The translations under genes and the position numbers were made by a program. Positions 7,298 through 16,022 of a stretch of DNA of 41,939 nt are shown here, piece after piece. Below the pieces are notes generated by a model. The model was given only the letters and a program-made list of their open reading frames with translations. It searched no databases and had not been told where the DNA came from. This DNA comes from Eubacteriales bacterium (lineage in GTDB: Bacteria > Bacillota > Clostridia > Lachnospirales > Lachnospiraceae): the NCBI GenBank assembly GCA_030536575.1, contig JAUNPS010000040.1, positions 1 through 41,939 on the forward strand. Reading direction: 5' to 3'. Every line of letters begins with the position of its first letter. Positions within the stretch are counted from its first letter, which is position 1.

Positions 7298-8525
7298 CTA
7301 CAGTCCCCCAATCTATAATTTTTCTGAGATATGGGTCTGCTCCATATTTACCTTCCAGATACTGTTTATCAAACTTGGCATCCTTGCGAACCGATACCCC
7401 CTTCTCGTTTTTAAATTCTACCAAAGAATATAATTTAGAGTTTTGAGCATTTCCTTTTGCCACAAACCATATTTCATCCCGCCGGAATAGCTCGCTGTTC
7501 ATGGTAGATAAATCATGTGATGTGAAAATTAACTGCCCGCCGTTTCTATTGATGCTCAGATCTGTAAATCTTTCAATAATATTTTGAAGCAATGCAGGAT
7601 GGATTTTTGCATCCAGCTCATCAATAATCAACGTCGTTCCATACACCAGACTTTTCGCAATAAATGGCAGTAAGCCAAACAGTTTTTTTGTTCCGCTGGA
7701 TTCTTCAGATAAAGTTATTTCCGCACTATATCCGTCCACGATATGCTTTGTATATACTTCAATCCGGTCATTATCCTTTTCTTCAACTCGGAAATCTTCA
7801 ATATCCAAATCCATCTCCCGAATCATATCCAATACTAAATCTTTTATTTTCTCCGAATTTGCTACTGCTGTTCTCAACTCCTCATATGGATCACCATAAT
7901 TTAAGAAGTCTATAGAATCCTCAAACCAGCTTAAAACATCATTTACAATCTCATTCTTCTTATAGGTAATTCCAAGATAAGATAGAAGTGGCAATGTTGT
8001 GGATAATTCGTCACTTATTTTGAATTTTCCAAAATCACCCTTTAAGCTGACTTCTTCACTGTTTCTCGTAAATAATGCGGAACGGCGTCCTGTTTCCATT
8101 TTAATCCGATCCAGACTTTCGTAAAGCACAACATCCTGCTTTATTTGTAGAATGTATCTGTATTCCGCAATCTCTGTTCTAAAAAACACCTCAAATTCTG
8201 TCGGTTCATTTTTACTATCTTCCGAAAAAGCAAAAGGCTCTACCGGAATCTTCCGTACTTTATAATCACAATCATTTTTATCGCAGGTAGCGCATAAAGG
8301 TCTTAACACCTTTGAATCCAAAGTATGCAATGCTTCCAGTACATTCGATTTTCCACCGCCATTTGGCCCATAAATAACGGAAATTGGCAAGAATAATTCT
8401 CCATCTGCATCTTTAATCACTCTATCTTCATGCTCTGAAATAGCCGTCGCCTGCATGTCAAATGTCATTTCATCCCGTATGCTCTTATAATTCTTCACTG
8501 TAAATTGACATAACATATTTTCCAC
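7290..8525 (-). CDS. RloA-like AAA/ABC ATPase of a defence pair
   Basis: A 411-residue ATPase with ABC/SMC-like motifs: Walker A GPNGGGKSN (53-61), signature SEESSGTKKLFGLLP, Walker B TLIIDELDAKIHP, and a FTSHD switch. Between Walker A and the signature lies a long insertion with a small Cys cluster (CATCDKNDCDY near 77-87). The start is firm: GGAGGT lies 7 bases upstream of the ATG. It is the first gene of a two-gene operon with the RloB-family effector and resembles the AriA-type sensors of PARIS and related abortive-infection systems. Predicted to form an ATP-loaded oligomer restraining RloB until triggered. The pair appears intact, unlike its Septu neighbour. Confidence 0.82.
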   Translation of the reverse strand: MENMLCQFTVKNYKSIRDEMTFDMQATAISEHEDRVIKDADGELFLPISVIYGPNGGGKSNVLEALHTLDSKVLRPLCATCDKNDCDYKVRKIPVEPFAFSEDSKNEPTEFEVFFRTEIAEYRYILQIKQDVVLYESLDRIKMETGRRSALFTRNSEEVSLKGDFGKFKISDELSTTLPLLSYLGITYKKNEIVNDVLSWFEDSIDFLNYGDPYEELRTAVANSEKIKDLVLDMIREMDLDIEDFRVEEKDNDRIEVYTKHIVDGYSAEITLSEESSGTKKLFGLLPFIAKSLVYGTTLIIDELDAKIHPALLQNIIERFTDLSINRNGGQLIFTSHDLSTMNSELFRRDEIWFVAKGNAQNSKLYSLVEFKNEKGVSVRKDAKFDKQYLEGKYGADPYLRKIIDWGTVGV

Positions 8526-8542
8526 CTCCGTTCTATAGTTCT

Positions 8543-8570
8543 ATTATACTCATTTTTCTTTTTTTGTAAA
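8543..8570 (-). promoter_or_regulatory. Promoter of the rloA/rloB pair
   Basis: TTTACA (8565-8570), a 16-base A-rich spacer and TATAAT (8543-8548) precede the GGAGGT site of the ATPase gene. A small palindrome, GAGAT-AAA-ATCTC, lies just upstream at about 8581-8593 and could be an operator. Confidence 0.75.
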
Positions 8571-8662
8571 CAATATTTGAGATTTTATCTCATATTTTTT
8601 GTTGAAATTCTCCCCAGACACGCACACGAGGCAGCACATTTCAATAAATGCCCGTACAAAAC

Positions 8663-8698
8663 AAGCGGCAGCCCCCTATTTCTAAGGAACGCTGCCGC
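8663..8698 (-). terminator. Terminator downstream of spoIIID copy B
   Basis: A perfect 9-bp GC-rich stem AGCGGCAGC / GCTGCCGCT, with CCTTA/TAGG further pairing in the loop, is followed on the minus strand by TTGTTTTG. It lies about 45 bases after the shortened spoIIID frame. Confidence 0.6.
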
Positions 8699-8740
8699 TC
8701 TCACATACCCTTCATTATCTGATAATCCATACATATCGTT

Positions 8741-8917
8741 CTATTTTGTTACTTCCATATGTACCGTTGACTTGCTAATTCCAAACTTCTTCGCCGTCTG
8801 CCTCACCGTCGCATTCGTCTCAATAATATAATTCGCAATTTCCACTGCCCGCTCTTCAATATAATCTTTCAAGGAGAAGCCTCCGAGAACGCTGTTTTTA
8901 CAGTGTATGCGAAAGGA
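8741..8917 (-). pseudogene. spoIIID: 5' fragment of spoIIID, copy B
   Basis: A TTG start (8872) with GGAGG upstream opens a 43-codon frame. It reads LKDYIEERAVEIANYIIETN then ATVRQTAKKFGISKSTVHM and stops at 8741 after EVTK. This is the helix-turn-helix half of SpoIIID, the mother-cell sporulation regulator, which is normally 80-90 residues; the C-terminal basic half is absent. Homology to copy A includes the leader up to 8917. It could be the original gene cut by an insertion, or a transported piece. Confidence 0.85.
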
Positions 8918-9131
8918 AGAGCGCTTATTCTTTCAGGCCTTCCCCATTCCGGCTGTCGTTACCTCTCATCCTTTACACGTTATATCGTCGCTTCGATCAA
9001 TCCCCTCCCCCTCAATCATAACCTCGCGGACTCCCGGCGTTTTCTTTTTATAAAAGCTAAAGATCAGCATTCGTCCCGATAAAATTCTATCTTGATTTCT
9101 AAATTTTCCATTGACGGTAAAATTTTTTCTT
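8918..9131. other. Intergenic stretch with a doubtful decayed frame
   Basis: No clear gene is present. On the minus strand two short frames in sequence (MENLEIKIEFYRDEC, then a frame containing FYKKKTPGVREVMIEGEG, stop at 8966) look as if they might be one coding remnant split by a frameshift near 9068. I do not recognise the product. Confidence 0.25.
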
Positions 9132-11096
9132 TTATACGAAAAACTCCTGTGTTCGGTTCGCTTTTAATGGGTACGTTTGATTTCCCAGGCGGAGAGTTCC
9201 TCCTTCTTTGTCCGTTCGAACAGTCAAAACATGGTTCTTCCATTCAAGCTTTATAGAGCCGTCTTTTAGCGGGAATTCACAGCTAAAAGACTGAAACAGA
9301 GAAACCTTCGGCTCGACCAAAAACGTTTCATAGGCGGCCGAGGTCGGCGAAATTCCCATAAAATACCTTCCTATAAGGTAAATGGGACTGGCTCCCCACG
9401 CATGACACAAACTTTTTCCGTAAGGGTCCCCGTACATTTCATAGTGCTCGTCCCCTTGTTTTCTGGGATCGTATTCTTCCCAGAAGGTGACGGCTCCCAA
9501 ATCCAACATACCGCCCCAATAGCTCAAAATCTGATCGAGCACTTCCTGTTCCTGTCCCAGCTTTGAAAGCGCCTCCAACTCATAAAATTTAAAATACGGC
9601 GTGGTGATCGGGGGAATTTCATCATTTAGAAGCACCTTTTGGTAGATTTTATCCGTTTGTTCCTGATCGGCCATCCCAAACAGGATGGCAAACAAATTGG
9701 TATGTCTGGATACATGGTTTTTTCCGGAAGCAAAGCTGTCAATATAGGCCCCTTTTTCCTCATTCCAGTAGAAACGGCGGATGTTTTCCGCAAGAGAGCG
9801 GTAACTCGTTCCATAGTTCCGAGTCCCTTGTATCTTCAGCAGCTTTTCCACTTTTTCCATGGCTTCGTAACATTTCGCCAAAAGTATCTGCTCGGCGCAA
9901 ACCGCCCCCGTTTTGTCTATATCCGCCCAATCAATGAAAATCCAGTCTCCCTCTCTTCCCACCAGAAACCCATGTTCATCCGTCTGTTCTTCCAGGAAAT
10001 CCATCATACTGCACATTCTGGGGTAGATCATCCGGACAAAGCGTTCATCTCCCGTTATCTCGTAATGTTTCCACACTCCCATCAGCCAATACATGGAATA
10101 ATCCACAATCGTATTGATGTGCTGTCCGATAGGATCTTTCCCTCTGAGCGCCCACAGCGTCCGCTTAGAGATCTCCTCGTCAAATAAGAGATATTGATTC
10201 ACAAAAAAGCTCTGATAAGCGTCCCCGGACCAAATCCAGCGGTCCCGTTTTATCCCGTCCAGGAAAAAGACGCCGCTGCAAAGCTTAAAGGTCCTTTCTG
10301 CCACCTGCCAGATCTGATTCAGCTTCTCGTTGTCGCAGGCAAAAAACGCCCTCGTTGGCATCGCTACATACTGTTCCATGGCTGTTACCGAAACTTTTCC
10401 TGGTGAAAGATTTGGAATATAAAGATAACGGAAGGCTCTGGCCGGAATCTCATCCGTTTCCTTTCGAAGTTTCTGTCGATAATAACAGTTTTCTGTGTCC
10501 AGGGCTTCCGCACGGGACTCTCCATAGCAAAGCATAATCTTCTGAAATCCCTCCGAGAAATCAAGGGAAAGGGTAGCTGCCATCTCCGTGGAAAATGTAT
10601 ACAAACTCCCGCCGTTTACCTCCTCGATGTTTTCGGGACGCATTTCCCGTTTGTCATATACCCATACGGAAGGATTCTGATCCTTTCGGACATACCGGCC
10701 GCTGAAATCCACCAAAACAGGCTCATTTATGAAATCATCCACCCTCCAGCTTCCATCCGAAAAAATTTTTTCCCCCTGAACGAATATGGCCGGAATTCCG
10801 GAAGGACAGCCTGCATAGACCTCCACCGATACCTCGCCCGGCCCGCAGGTAATCGGTTCTTCCAGGCGGCATTTTTTTCGATTGACTCTCACATAAGCGT
10901 GGGCATGGGAGAAGACCGCAAAGGTCTCCTCTCTCTCCAAAAGATAGGTTCTGGAATATCGGACATTTTTCATACAGTCATCCATATGCCAATAGGCCGG
11001 CCACCGAAATCCCCTCTCCTCCCTGCTGAAGTTTTGCAGCATTCCATGATAAACTTCAAAGTCTCCAGGATACCAAATCCAATATGCGTTTCCCAT
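9132..11096 (-). CDS. GH78 alpha-L-rhamnosidase-like enzyme
   Basis: A 654-residue cytoplasmic enzyme without signal peptide. An N-terminal beta-sandwich (about 1-240) leads into an (alpha/alpha)6 barrel marked by DGIKRDRWIWSGD (280-292), the GH78 active-site motif region. VTFWEEYDP carries the likely second acidic residue, and SLCHAWGASPIYLIGRYFMG comes before a C-terminal beta-sandwich. GH78 enzymes remove terminal L-rhamnose from plant glycans and glycosides. The length is short for GH78, which often exceeds 900 residues, because the extra N-terminal domains are missing. It has a GGGAGG ribosome site and follows the MATE gene by 16 bases, as the last gene of the leftward carbohydrate operon. 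The sugar specificity is by family only. Confidence 0.82.
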   Translation of the reverse strand: MGNAYWIWYPGDFEVYHGMLQNFSREERGFRWPAYWHMDDCMKNVRYSRTYLLEREETFAVFSHAHAYVRVNRKKCRLEEPITCGPGEVSVEVYAGCPSGIPAIFVQGEKIFSDGSWRVDDFINEPVLVDFSGRYVRKDQNPSVWVYDKREMRPENIEEVNGGSLYTFSTEMAATLSLDFSEGFQKIMLCYGESRAEALDTENCYYRQKLRKETDEIPARAFRYLYIPNLSPGKVSVTAMEQYVAMPTRAFFACDNEKLNQIWQVAERTFKLCSGVFFLDGIKRDRWIWSGDAYQSFFVNQYLLFDEEISKRTLWALRGKDPIGQHINTIVDYSMYWLMGVWKHYEITGDERFVRMIYPRMCSMMDFLEEQTDEHGFLVGREGDWIFIDWADIDKTGAVCAEQILLAKCYEAMEKVEKLLKIQGTRNYGTSYRSLAENIRRFYWNEEKGAYIDSFASGKNHVSRHTNLFAILFGMADQEQTDKIYQKVLLNDEIPPITTPYFKFYELEALSKLGQEQEVLDQILSYWGGMLDLGAVTFWEEYDPRKQGDEHYEMYGDPYGKSLCHAWGASPIYLIGRYFMGISPTSAAYETFLVEPKVSLFQSFSCEFPLKDGSIKLEWKNHVLTVRTDKEGGTLRLGNQTYPLKANRTQEFFV

Positions 11097-11112
11097 CTTT
11101 TTCCTCCCGTTT

Positions 11113-12483
11113 TTATTGAATTTTGCTTAACCCCTCTTCCGACAAAATTTTCTTAATATTGAAAAGGAAGAGGCCCGCAGCAATGCAGGCTGCGATCACA
11201 TCCGCCAATGGCTCCGCATAGTAGATCCCCATCACGCCAAAGCGAAGAGGCAAGAGCAAAGCCAATGGAACCAACAGCAAGATTTTTCGTAAAGCTGCAA
11301 TAAACAATGAAATCTTTGCCTGTCCCAAAGCTAAAAACACAGGCTGAATGCTAATCTGTAATCCAAATATTAACATACCGGACATATAAATGGGAATTAC
11401 TTTTTCCAAAAGTCCTACCAGTTCCATATCCGAGGTAAACAGCCCGGCAAACATCCCTGGGAAAAGGATCACCAGAACAGCGCAGCAGGACAAAAAAGAA
11501 GTGCAAATCGTTATCATCCTTCTGTAGATTTTCCGTACCCGTTCAAAATTTCCTGCGCCGTAATTGTAACTGATAATCGGTTGAACCCCTTGCGTAAATC
11601 CGGTAACGGGCGCGATAAAAAACTGCATAATACTTTGTAAGACCGTCAGGGACCCCACATAAAGGTCTCCCCCGTAATAGGAAAGTCCCCGGTTCAGTAC
11701 AATAGTGACAATACTCTCCGTGGATTGCATAACAAAGGGGGCGATTCCCAGAGAAAAGATATTTTTGACAATCTTTCCATCAGGCTTTAGATTGCACAAA
11801 CGGATCTTCATTTTGCTCTTCTTTCCGAGCAGGTAAGAAAGCACCCAGACGGCGCTGACTCCCTGCGAAATTACCGTAGCCCAGGCAGCTCCCTTTACGC
11901 CCATACCAAAGACAAAGATAAAGATCGGATCCAGAATCGTATTCAATACCGCTCCCACAATAATGGAGATCATGGCAATTCCCGACGCTCCCTGAGCGAT
12001 AATAAATGGATTCAGTCCCAGATAGAACTCCACAAAAAAAGTGCCGAAAAGATATACCGTAATGTACTCATTGGCCTGAGGCAGCGTCGTATCGCTGGCT
12101 CCAAACATCCGCAAAAGCGGAACCTTAAAGAGCAGGAAAAAGGTCATTAAGATCGCGGAAAAAAGTCCCAGCAGAAATACCCCGTTCCCCAGTATCTTTT
12201 CTGCATGCTTCTTGTCCCCCTTTCCCATCCAGATGGAGGAAAGGGGCGCTCCGCCGGAGCCTACAATCGCTGAAAATGCAGAGATCAGAGAAATGATCGG
12301 AACCGTAATACCAACGCCTGTCAGCGCAGAGGAACCAAGTCCTGGGATATGTCCAATATAAATACGGTCCACAATGGTATATAAAATATTGATTACCTGG
12401 CCCACAATGGTAGGCAATCCCAGGCGAAACATCAGCTTCCAGATATCTTCCGTCCCCAGAAAATTTTCCTCTTTTTTGTTCAT
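11113..12483 (-). CDS. MATE-family multidrug/cation antiporter
   Basis: A 456-residue membrane protein with twelve predicted helices in two similar halves. MFRLGLPTIVGQVINILYTI with VDRIYIGHIPG marks the start of the first MATE half and GIAPFVMQSTESIVTI the second; TGFTQGVQPIISYNYGAGN is the typical conserved loop. MATE proteins expel drugs or metabolites using Na+ or H+ gradients. Its place between GH3 and GH78 genes with short gaps (25 and 16 bases) suggests export of a plant-derived aglycone released by these enzymes, which is speculation. The start has a GGGGGAGG ribosome site. Confidence 0.88.
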   Translation of the reverse strand: MNKKEENFLGTEDIWKLMFRLGLPTIVGQVINILYTIVDRIYIGHIPGLGSSALTGVGITVPIISLISAFSAIVGSGGAPLSSIWMGKGDKKHAEKILGNGVFLLGLFSAILMTFFLLFKVPLLRMFGASDTTLPQANEYITVYLFGTFFVEFYLGLNPFIIAQGASGIAMISIIVGAVLNTILDPIFIFVFGMGVKGAAWATVISQGVSAVWVLSYLLGKKSKMKIRLCNLKPDGKIVKNIFSLGIAPFVMQSTESIVTIVLNRGLSYYGGDLYVGSLTVLQSIMQFFIAPVTGFTQGVQPIISYNYGAGNFERVRKIYRRMITICTSFLSCCAVLVILFPGMFAGLFTSDMELVGLLEKVIPIYMSGMLIFGLQISIQPVFLALGQAKISLFIAALRKILLLVPLALLLPLRFGVMGIYYAEPLADVIAACIAAGLFLFNIKKILSEEGLSKIQ

Positions 12484-12508
12484 AGGCCTCCCCCTTGCAT
12501 TTCTGTCT

Positions 12509-15067
12509 CTAGTTTCTCGTCACCGTAAAATAGTCCGCAAGCTTTTCGAACTTCGTAAGATAGCTTACACAGCCCTCATACTGGTTAGAATCCAGAATCA
12601 ACTGGATCATATTCTTCGCACATCTTCTTAAATCCTGGATATCCAACAAAACATTTCCTTTTCCTTCCAGGGAGTCAAGGATCAATTTTTTATCTTCCGG
12701 CGTTCCAGGCATGATCAGATCGTTCCCCGCCTGCATACAAACCGCCGAATCGGAACCCCGTTTGGTAGTCTGCCAGTCGGTCATAACGATACCGGTAAAG
12801 CCCCATTCCCTTCTGGCCGCCATGGTACAAAGGTCATAGCTGTTAGCTGTGTGAAGTCCGTTGATCATGTTGTAAGAAGTCATGATCGACATTGGACGGG
12901 AAGTTTTAACAGCAATCTCAAAACCTTTCAAATAAATCTCTCTTAACGCCCTCTCGGACAGTACGCTGTCACAGAAGAAGCGATTGTCCTCCTGATTGTT
13001 GGCTGCAAAATGCTTAATGGTAGTTCCCACGCCCGGTATGCTCTGAACGCCTCTGGTCATAGCCGCCGCCATAATTCCGCTGACCACAGGATCTTCGGAA
13101 TAATACTCGAAATTCCGCCCGCATAAAGGATTTCGATGAATATTCATCCCAGGCGCCAGCCATAAGGTAATGCCGAACTCTTCCAGCTCCTCGCCCACGG
13201 CGCTTCCCACGGTTTCAATCAGCGTAGGGTTCCAGGTCTGAGCGATCATATGGCCTACGGGCATAGCGGTGCAGTATTGATAATAGTCTTCGGCGTCCTC
13301 ATGCCATTCTTCCCTGGCAAAAAAACCGCCTTCCAGAGAGTGAAGGATATCTTGTTTATAAATGGTTCCGTCTTTGGCTACCTGGTAATGTTTGCTCAGA
13401 CGAATTCCCGCCGGGCCGTCCGCCACAGCGATATTGGACACCCCATATTTTTCCATCAGATACGGCGTTGTCTCTCCCGCCGCTCCCGGAACGGTGATGG
13501 CGGCATTGCCGATTTCCGTGGGACGGTTTCCGTTGACCGCTCCTACGGTAAGGGAAACCAATTCTTCCGGAGACATTTGATCGGCCAGTTCTCCAGCCTC
13601 TTTGGAAACTTCGGTTTCTTCTTCATAATCCACCGTTTCCGTTCTCACTTCTTCCGCTTTGATTTCCCAGCGGGGCAGTGTGGATTCCTCCCTTCTTTCG
13701 GGGCATTCCGGCAGGGCTACTTCACAGAGGGTTTCTTTTAACGGACAAATATTTTGCAATTTTTCCGTTATCACTTCTCTGTCTAATGTCAGAATTGCCA
13801 CATCCGTAAGCGCGCGGGAAGAATTTCCGATTTTCACCACATACTCGCCCGGTTCCAACAGGTAAGAAGCTTTCTTTTCACTGTATGAAGTGAGATTTCT
13901 CACGGAAAAACAGATCTTTAAAGTCTCTTGTTCTCCCGGAGCCAGATTCCTGGTTTTGGCAAAAGCTGCCAGACGCCGCACTTCTTTTTCAAGCGTGCCT
14001 TTGGGCGGCTCCACATAAATCTGGACTACTTCTTTTCCGGAATAGGCAGCTCCGGTATTTTTCACCGTGGTTTCCACCGTCACGTTCTCGCCGTTTAAAG
14101 AGGCCACACAGCCGTTTATCTGGAAAGAAGTATAGGACATTCCGTAACCGAATTCATAGCGAGGTTCGATTTTAAAACGGTCGAAATACCGATATCCCAC
14201 GAAAATTCCTTCCCGATAGTATTCCGTATCGATATTTCCGTTGTTGTGGCTGTAAGTGTCCCAGCAGGGATAATCTTCATAACGCCTGGCCCAGGTATCG
14301 GTCAGTTTGCCGCTGGGCGTCACGTCTCCTTTGATTACATCCGCCAGGGCATTTCCGCCTTCCATTCCCGGCTGGGACAGGAAAAGCAAACCTTTGATCT
14401 TGGGAATCGTCTCCAGGAAAGAAAGTTCCAGCAGTCCTCCCGTATTTAAGATCACAACGGTATTAGAAAACTTCTCTGTCACTTCTTTTAAATTTTCCAG
14501 TTCTTCCGTGGAAAGCTCATAATCTCCTTTTTCCCGTTTCCGGTCAGCTCCTTCCCCTGCGGTACGGCTGATGATATAAAGCGCGGTATCCGTATGGGCT
14601 TCCTTTACATCTTTTTCCGTAATCTTTCTGCCGGCTGGCGCTTTAAAAGGGTTCTGAGAGTAAGACATGATCATGCTTCTCTCCTCTCCCACTTCCGGGG
14701 CGATGCTTGCCGCCAGGCCTTCGATTTTTTCCTTCCAGTTCAGGCGCGCCTCCTGGTAAACTTTGTCATATTCGTCCAGCCAGCTTTTCGAAGCGATCTG
14801 ATAGCCTGCATTTTTCAATCCTTCCTCAATGGATACCACTTCTCTCTGGTTCACATCTCCGGAACCGCTCCCGCCTTTCATCAGATATCTGGCGCCGGAT
14901 CCAAACAGCGCGATGGCTTTCTGGTTGGAAATAGGCAGCGCTCCGTCATTTTTTAAAAGAACGATTCCTTCCGCCGCCGCTTCTCTGGCGATCTTCCGGT
15001 TTTTCCGCTCTCTGTCGCTTACTTCCTGGGACTTTGTCCCGCTGTATCCTCTCTGTTTTCGAATCAT
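12509..15067 (-). CDS. GH3 beta-glycosidase with permuted domain order
   Basis: An 852-residue enzyme. The order is reversed from ordinary GH3: the alpha/beta sandwich domain comes first (EGIVLLKNDGALPI at about 34, GGSGSGDVN near 65), then a fibronectin-III-like domain (about 300-420, YGMSYTSF and LEPGEYVV). Last comes the TIM barrel (about 500-830), with VADGPAGIRL, KHFAANNQEDNR and the nucleophile Asp in GIVMTDWQTT. Such permuted GH3 beta-glucosidases are known from ruminococci and related Clostridia. There is no signal peptide, so it acts on imported oligosaccharides. AGAGGAGA precedes the ATG, and the gene follows the second permease by 38 bases. Beta-glucosidase or beta-xylosidase are both possible. 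Confidence 0.87.
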   Translation of the reverse strand: MIRKQRGYSGTKSQEVSDRERKNRKIAREAAAEGIVLLKNDGALPISNQKAIALFGSGARYLMKGGSGSGDVNQREVVSIEEGLKNAGYQIASKSWLDEYDKVYQEARLNWKEKIEGLAASIAPEVGEERSMIMSYSQNPFKAPAGRKITEKDVKEAHTDTALYIISRTAGEGADRKREKGDYELSTEELENLKEVTEKFSNTVVILNTGGLLELSFLETIPKIKGLLFLSQPGMEGGNALADVIKGDVTPSGKLTDTWARRYEDYPCWDTYSHNNGNIDTEYYREGIFVGYRYFDRFKIEPRYEFGYGMSYTSFQINGCVASLNGENVTVETTVKNTGAAYSGKEVVQIYVEPPKGTLEKEVRRLAAFAKTRNLAPGEQETLKICFSVRNLTSYSEKKASYLLEPGEYVVKIGNSSRALTDVAILTLDREVITEKLQNICPLKETLCEVALPECPERREESTLPRWEIKAEEVRTETVDYEEETEVSKEAGELADQMSPEELVSLTVGAVNGNRPTEIGNAAITVPGAAGETTPYLMEKYGVSNIAVADGPAGIRLSKHYQVAKDGTIYKQDILHSLEGGFFAREEWHEDAEDYYQYCTAMPVGHMIAQTWNPTLIETVGSAVGEELEEFGITLWLAPGMNIHRNPLCGRNFEYYSEDPVVSGIMAAAMTRGVQSIPGVGTTIKHFAANNQEDNRFFCDSVLSERALREIYLKGFEIAVKTSRPMSIMTSYNMINGLHTANSYDLCTMAARREWGFTGIVMTDWQTTKRGSDSAVCMQAGNDLIMPGTPEDKKLILDSLEGKGNVLLDIQDLRRCAKNMIQLILDSNQYEGCVSYLTKFEKLADYFTVTRN

Positions 15068-15104
15068 TTTATCTCTCCTCTTGCTTTTATTATCAAAATA
15101 TTCT

Positions 15105-15995
15105 TTATCCCTTTACTCCGCCTACTACAATTCCTTTTACGAAGAATTTCTGAAAAAATGGATAGATACAAAGAATCGGAAGAATTCCGATTACCGCAAT
15201 GGCCATACGGATTCCTACGCTGGGAATCTCCGCTACGCCAAAGTCCGCCGTAGCCCCCGCCGCACTCTGGAGAAATTGGATGTCCTGGATCATACGGTTT
15301 AAGATATTCTGAATGCTGAACAGGCTGCTGTCCGTCAGATAATAAAGGCCGTTCAGCCAGTCGTTCCAGTATCCCAGACCCACCATCAGCGCCAAAGTCG
15401 CCAGCATAGGACCTGATAAAGGCATTACTACTTTAAATAAAATCGTATATTCCCCGGCCCCATCGATTCTGGCCGCTTCCACCAGCGCATCCGGAATATT
15501 GGAGGTAAAATAAGAGCGCATCATGATTACATAGAACGCATTCATCAAAAGGGAAGGAACGATCAACGCCCAAATAGTGTTTTTGATATGGAAATACTGG
15601 GTCCACATAATGTAAGACGGCACCAGGCCTCCATTGAACAGCATGGTAAAGAAAGCAAAAAAGGCGATGATATTTCTTCCGGGTAATTCTTTTCTGGACA
15701 GCGGGTAAGCAAACAGCGTGGTCATCAAAAGATTCAGCGTGGTTCCGATAACCGTCACACCGATCGTAATCAGATACCCCCTGAAAATTGTGCTTCCTCT
15801 TTGAATAATATAACGATAGGATTCCAGGCTCCACTGTTCCGGGAAAAAGGAATAACCATTTCTCATCAGGGTTCCTTCATTCGTAAAAGAAGAAATCACC
15901 ATTAAAAGAAAGGGCAGCACACATATGAGCGCTAAAAGAGTTAAAATAGTATGTAAAAGAATTTGTTCTTTCTTATTATTTTCAACGATATTCAT
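15105..15995 (-). CDS. CUT1 sugar ABC transporter permease (LplC/YtcP type)
   Basis: A 296-residue permease with six predicted membrane helices. The EAA loop that contacts the ATPase is seen as LVEAARIDGAGEYTILFKVV followed by MPLSGP. The C-terminal KGIVVGGVKG is typical of the LplC/YtcP subfamily, which moves oligosaccharides and often partners with YesM/YesN regulators. It follows the first permease by 27 bases. No ATPase gene is encoded in the operon. Confidence 0.9.
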   Translation of the reverse strand: MNIVENNKKEQILLHTILTLLALICVLPFLLMVISSFTNEGTLMRNGYSFFPEQWSLESYRYIIQRGSTIFRGYLITIGVTVIGTTLNLLMTTLFAYPLSRKELPGRNIIAFFAFFTMLFNGGLVPSYIMWTQYFHIKNTIWALIVPSLLMNAFYVIMMRSYFTSNIPDALVEAARIDGAGEYTILFKVVMPLSGPMLATLALMVGLGYWNDWLNGLYYLTDSSLFSIQNILNRMIQDIQFLQSAAGATADFGVAEIPSVGIRMAIAVIGILPILCIYPFFQKFFVKGIVVGGVKG

Positions 15996-16022
15996 CCTGC
16001 TCCTCCTAATCTTTCGATCGCC

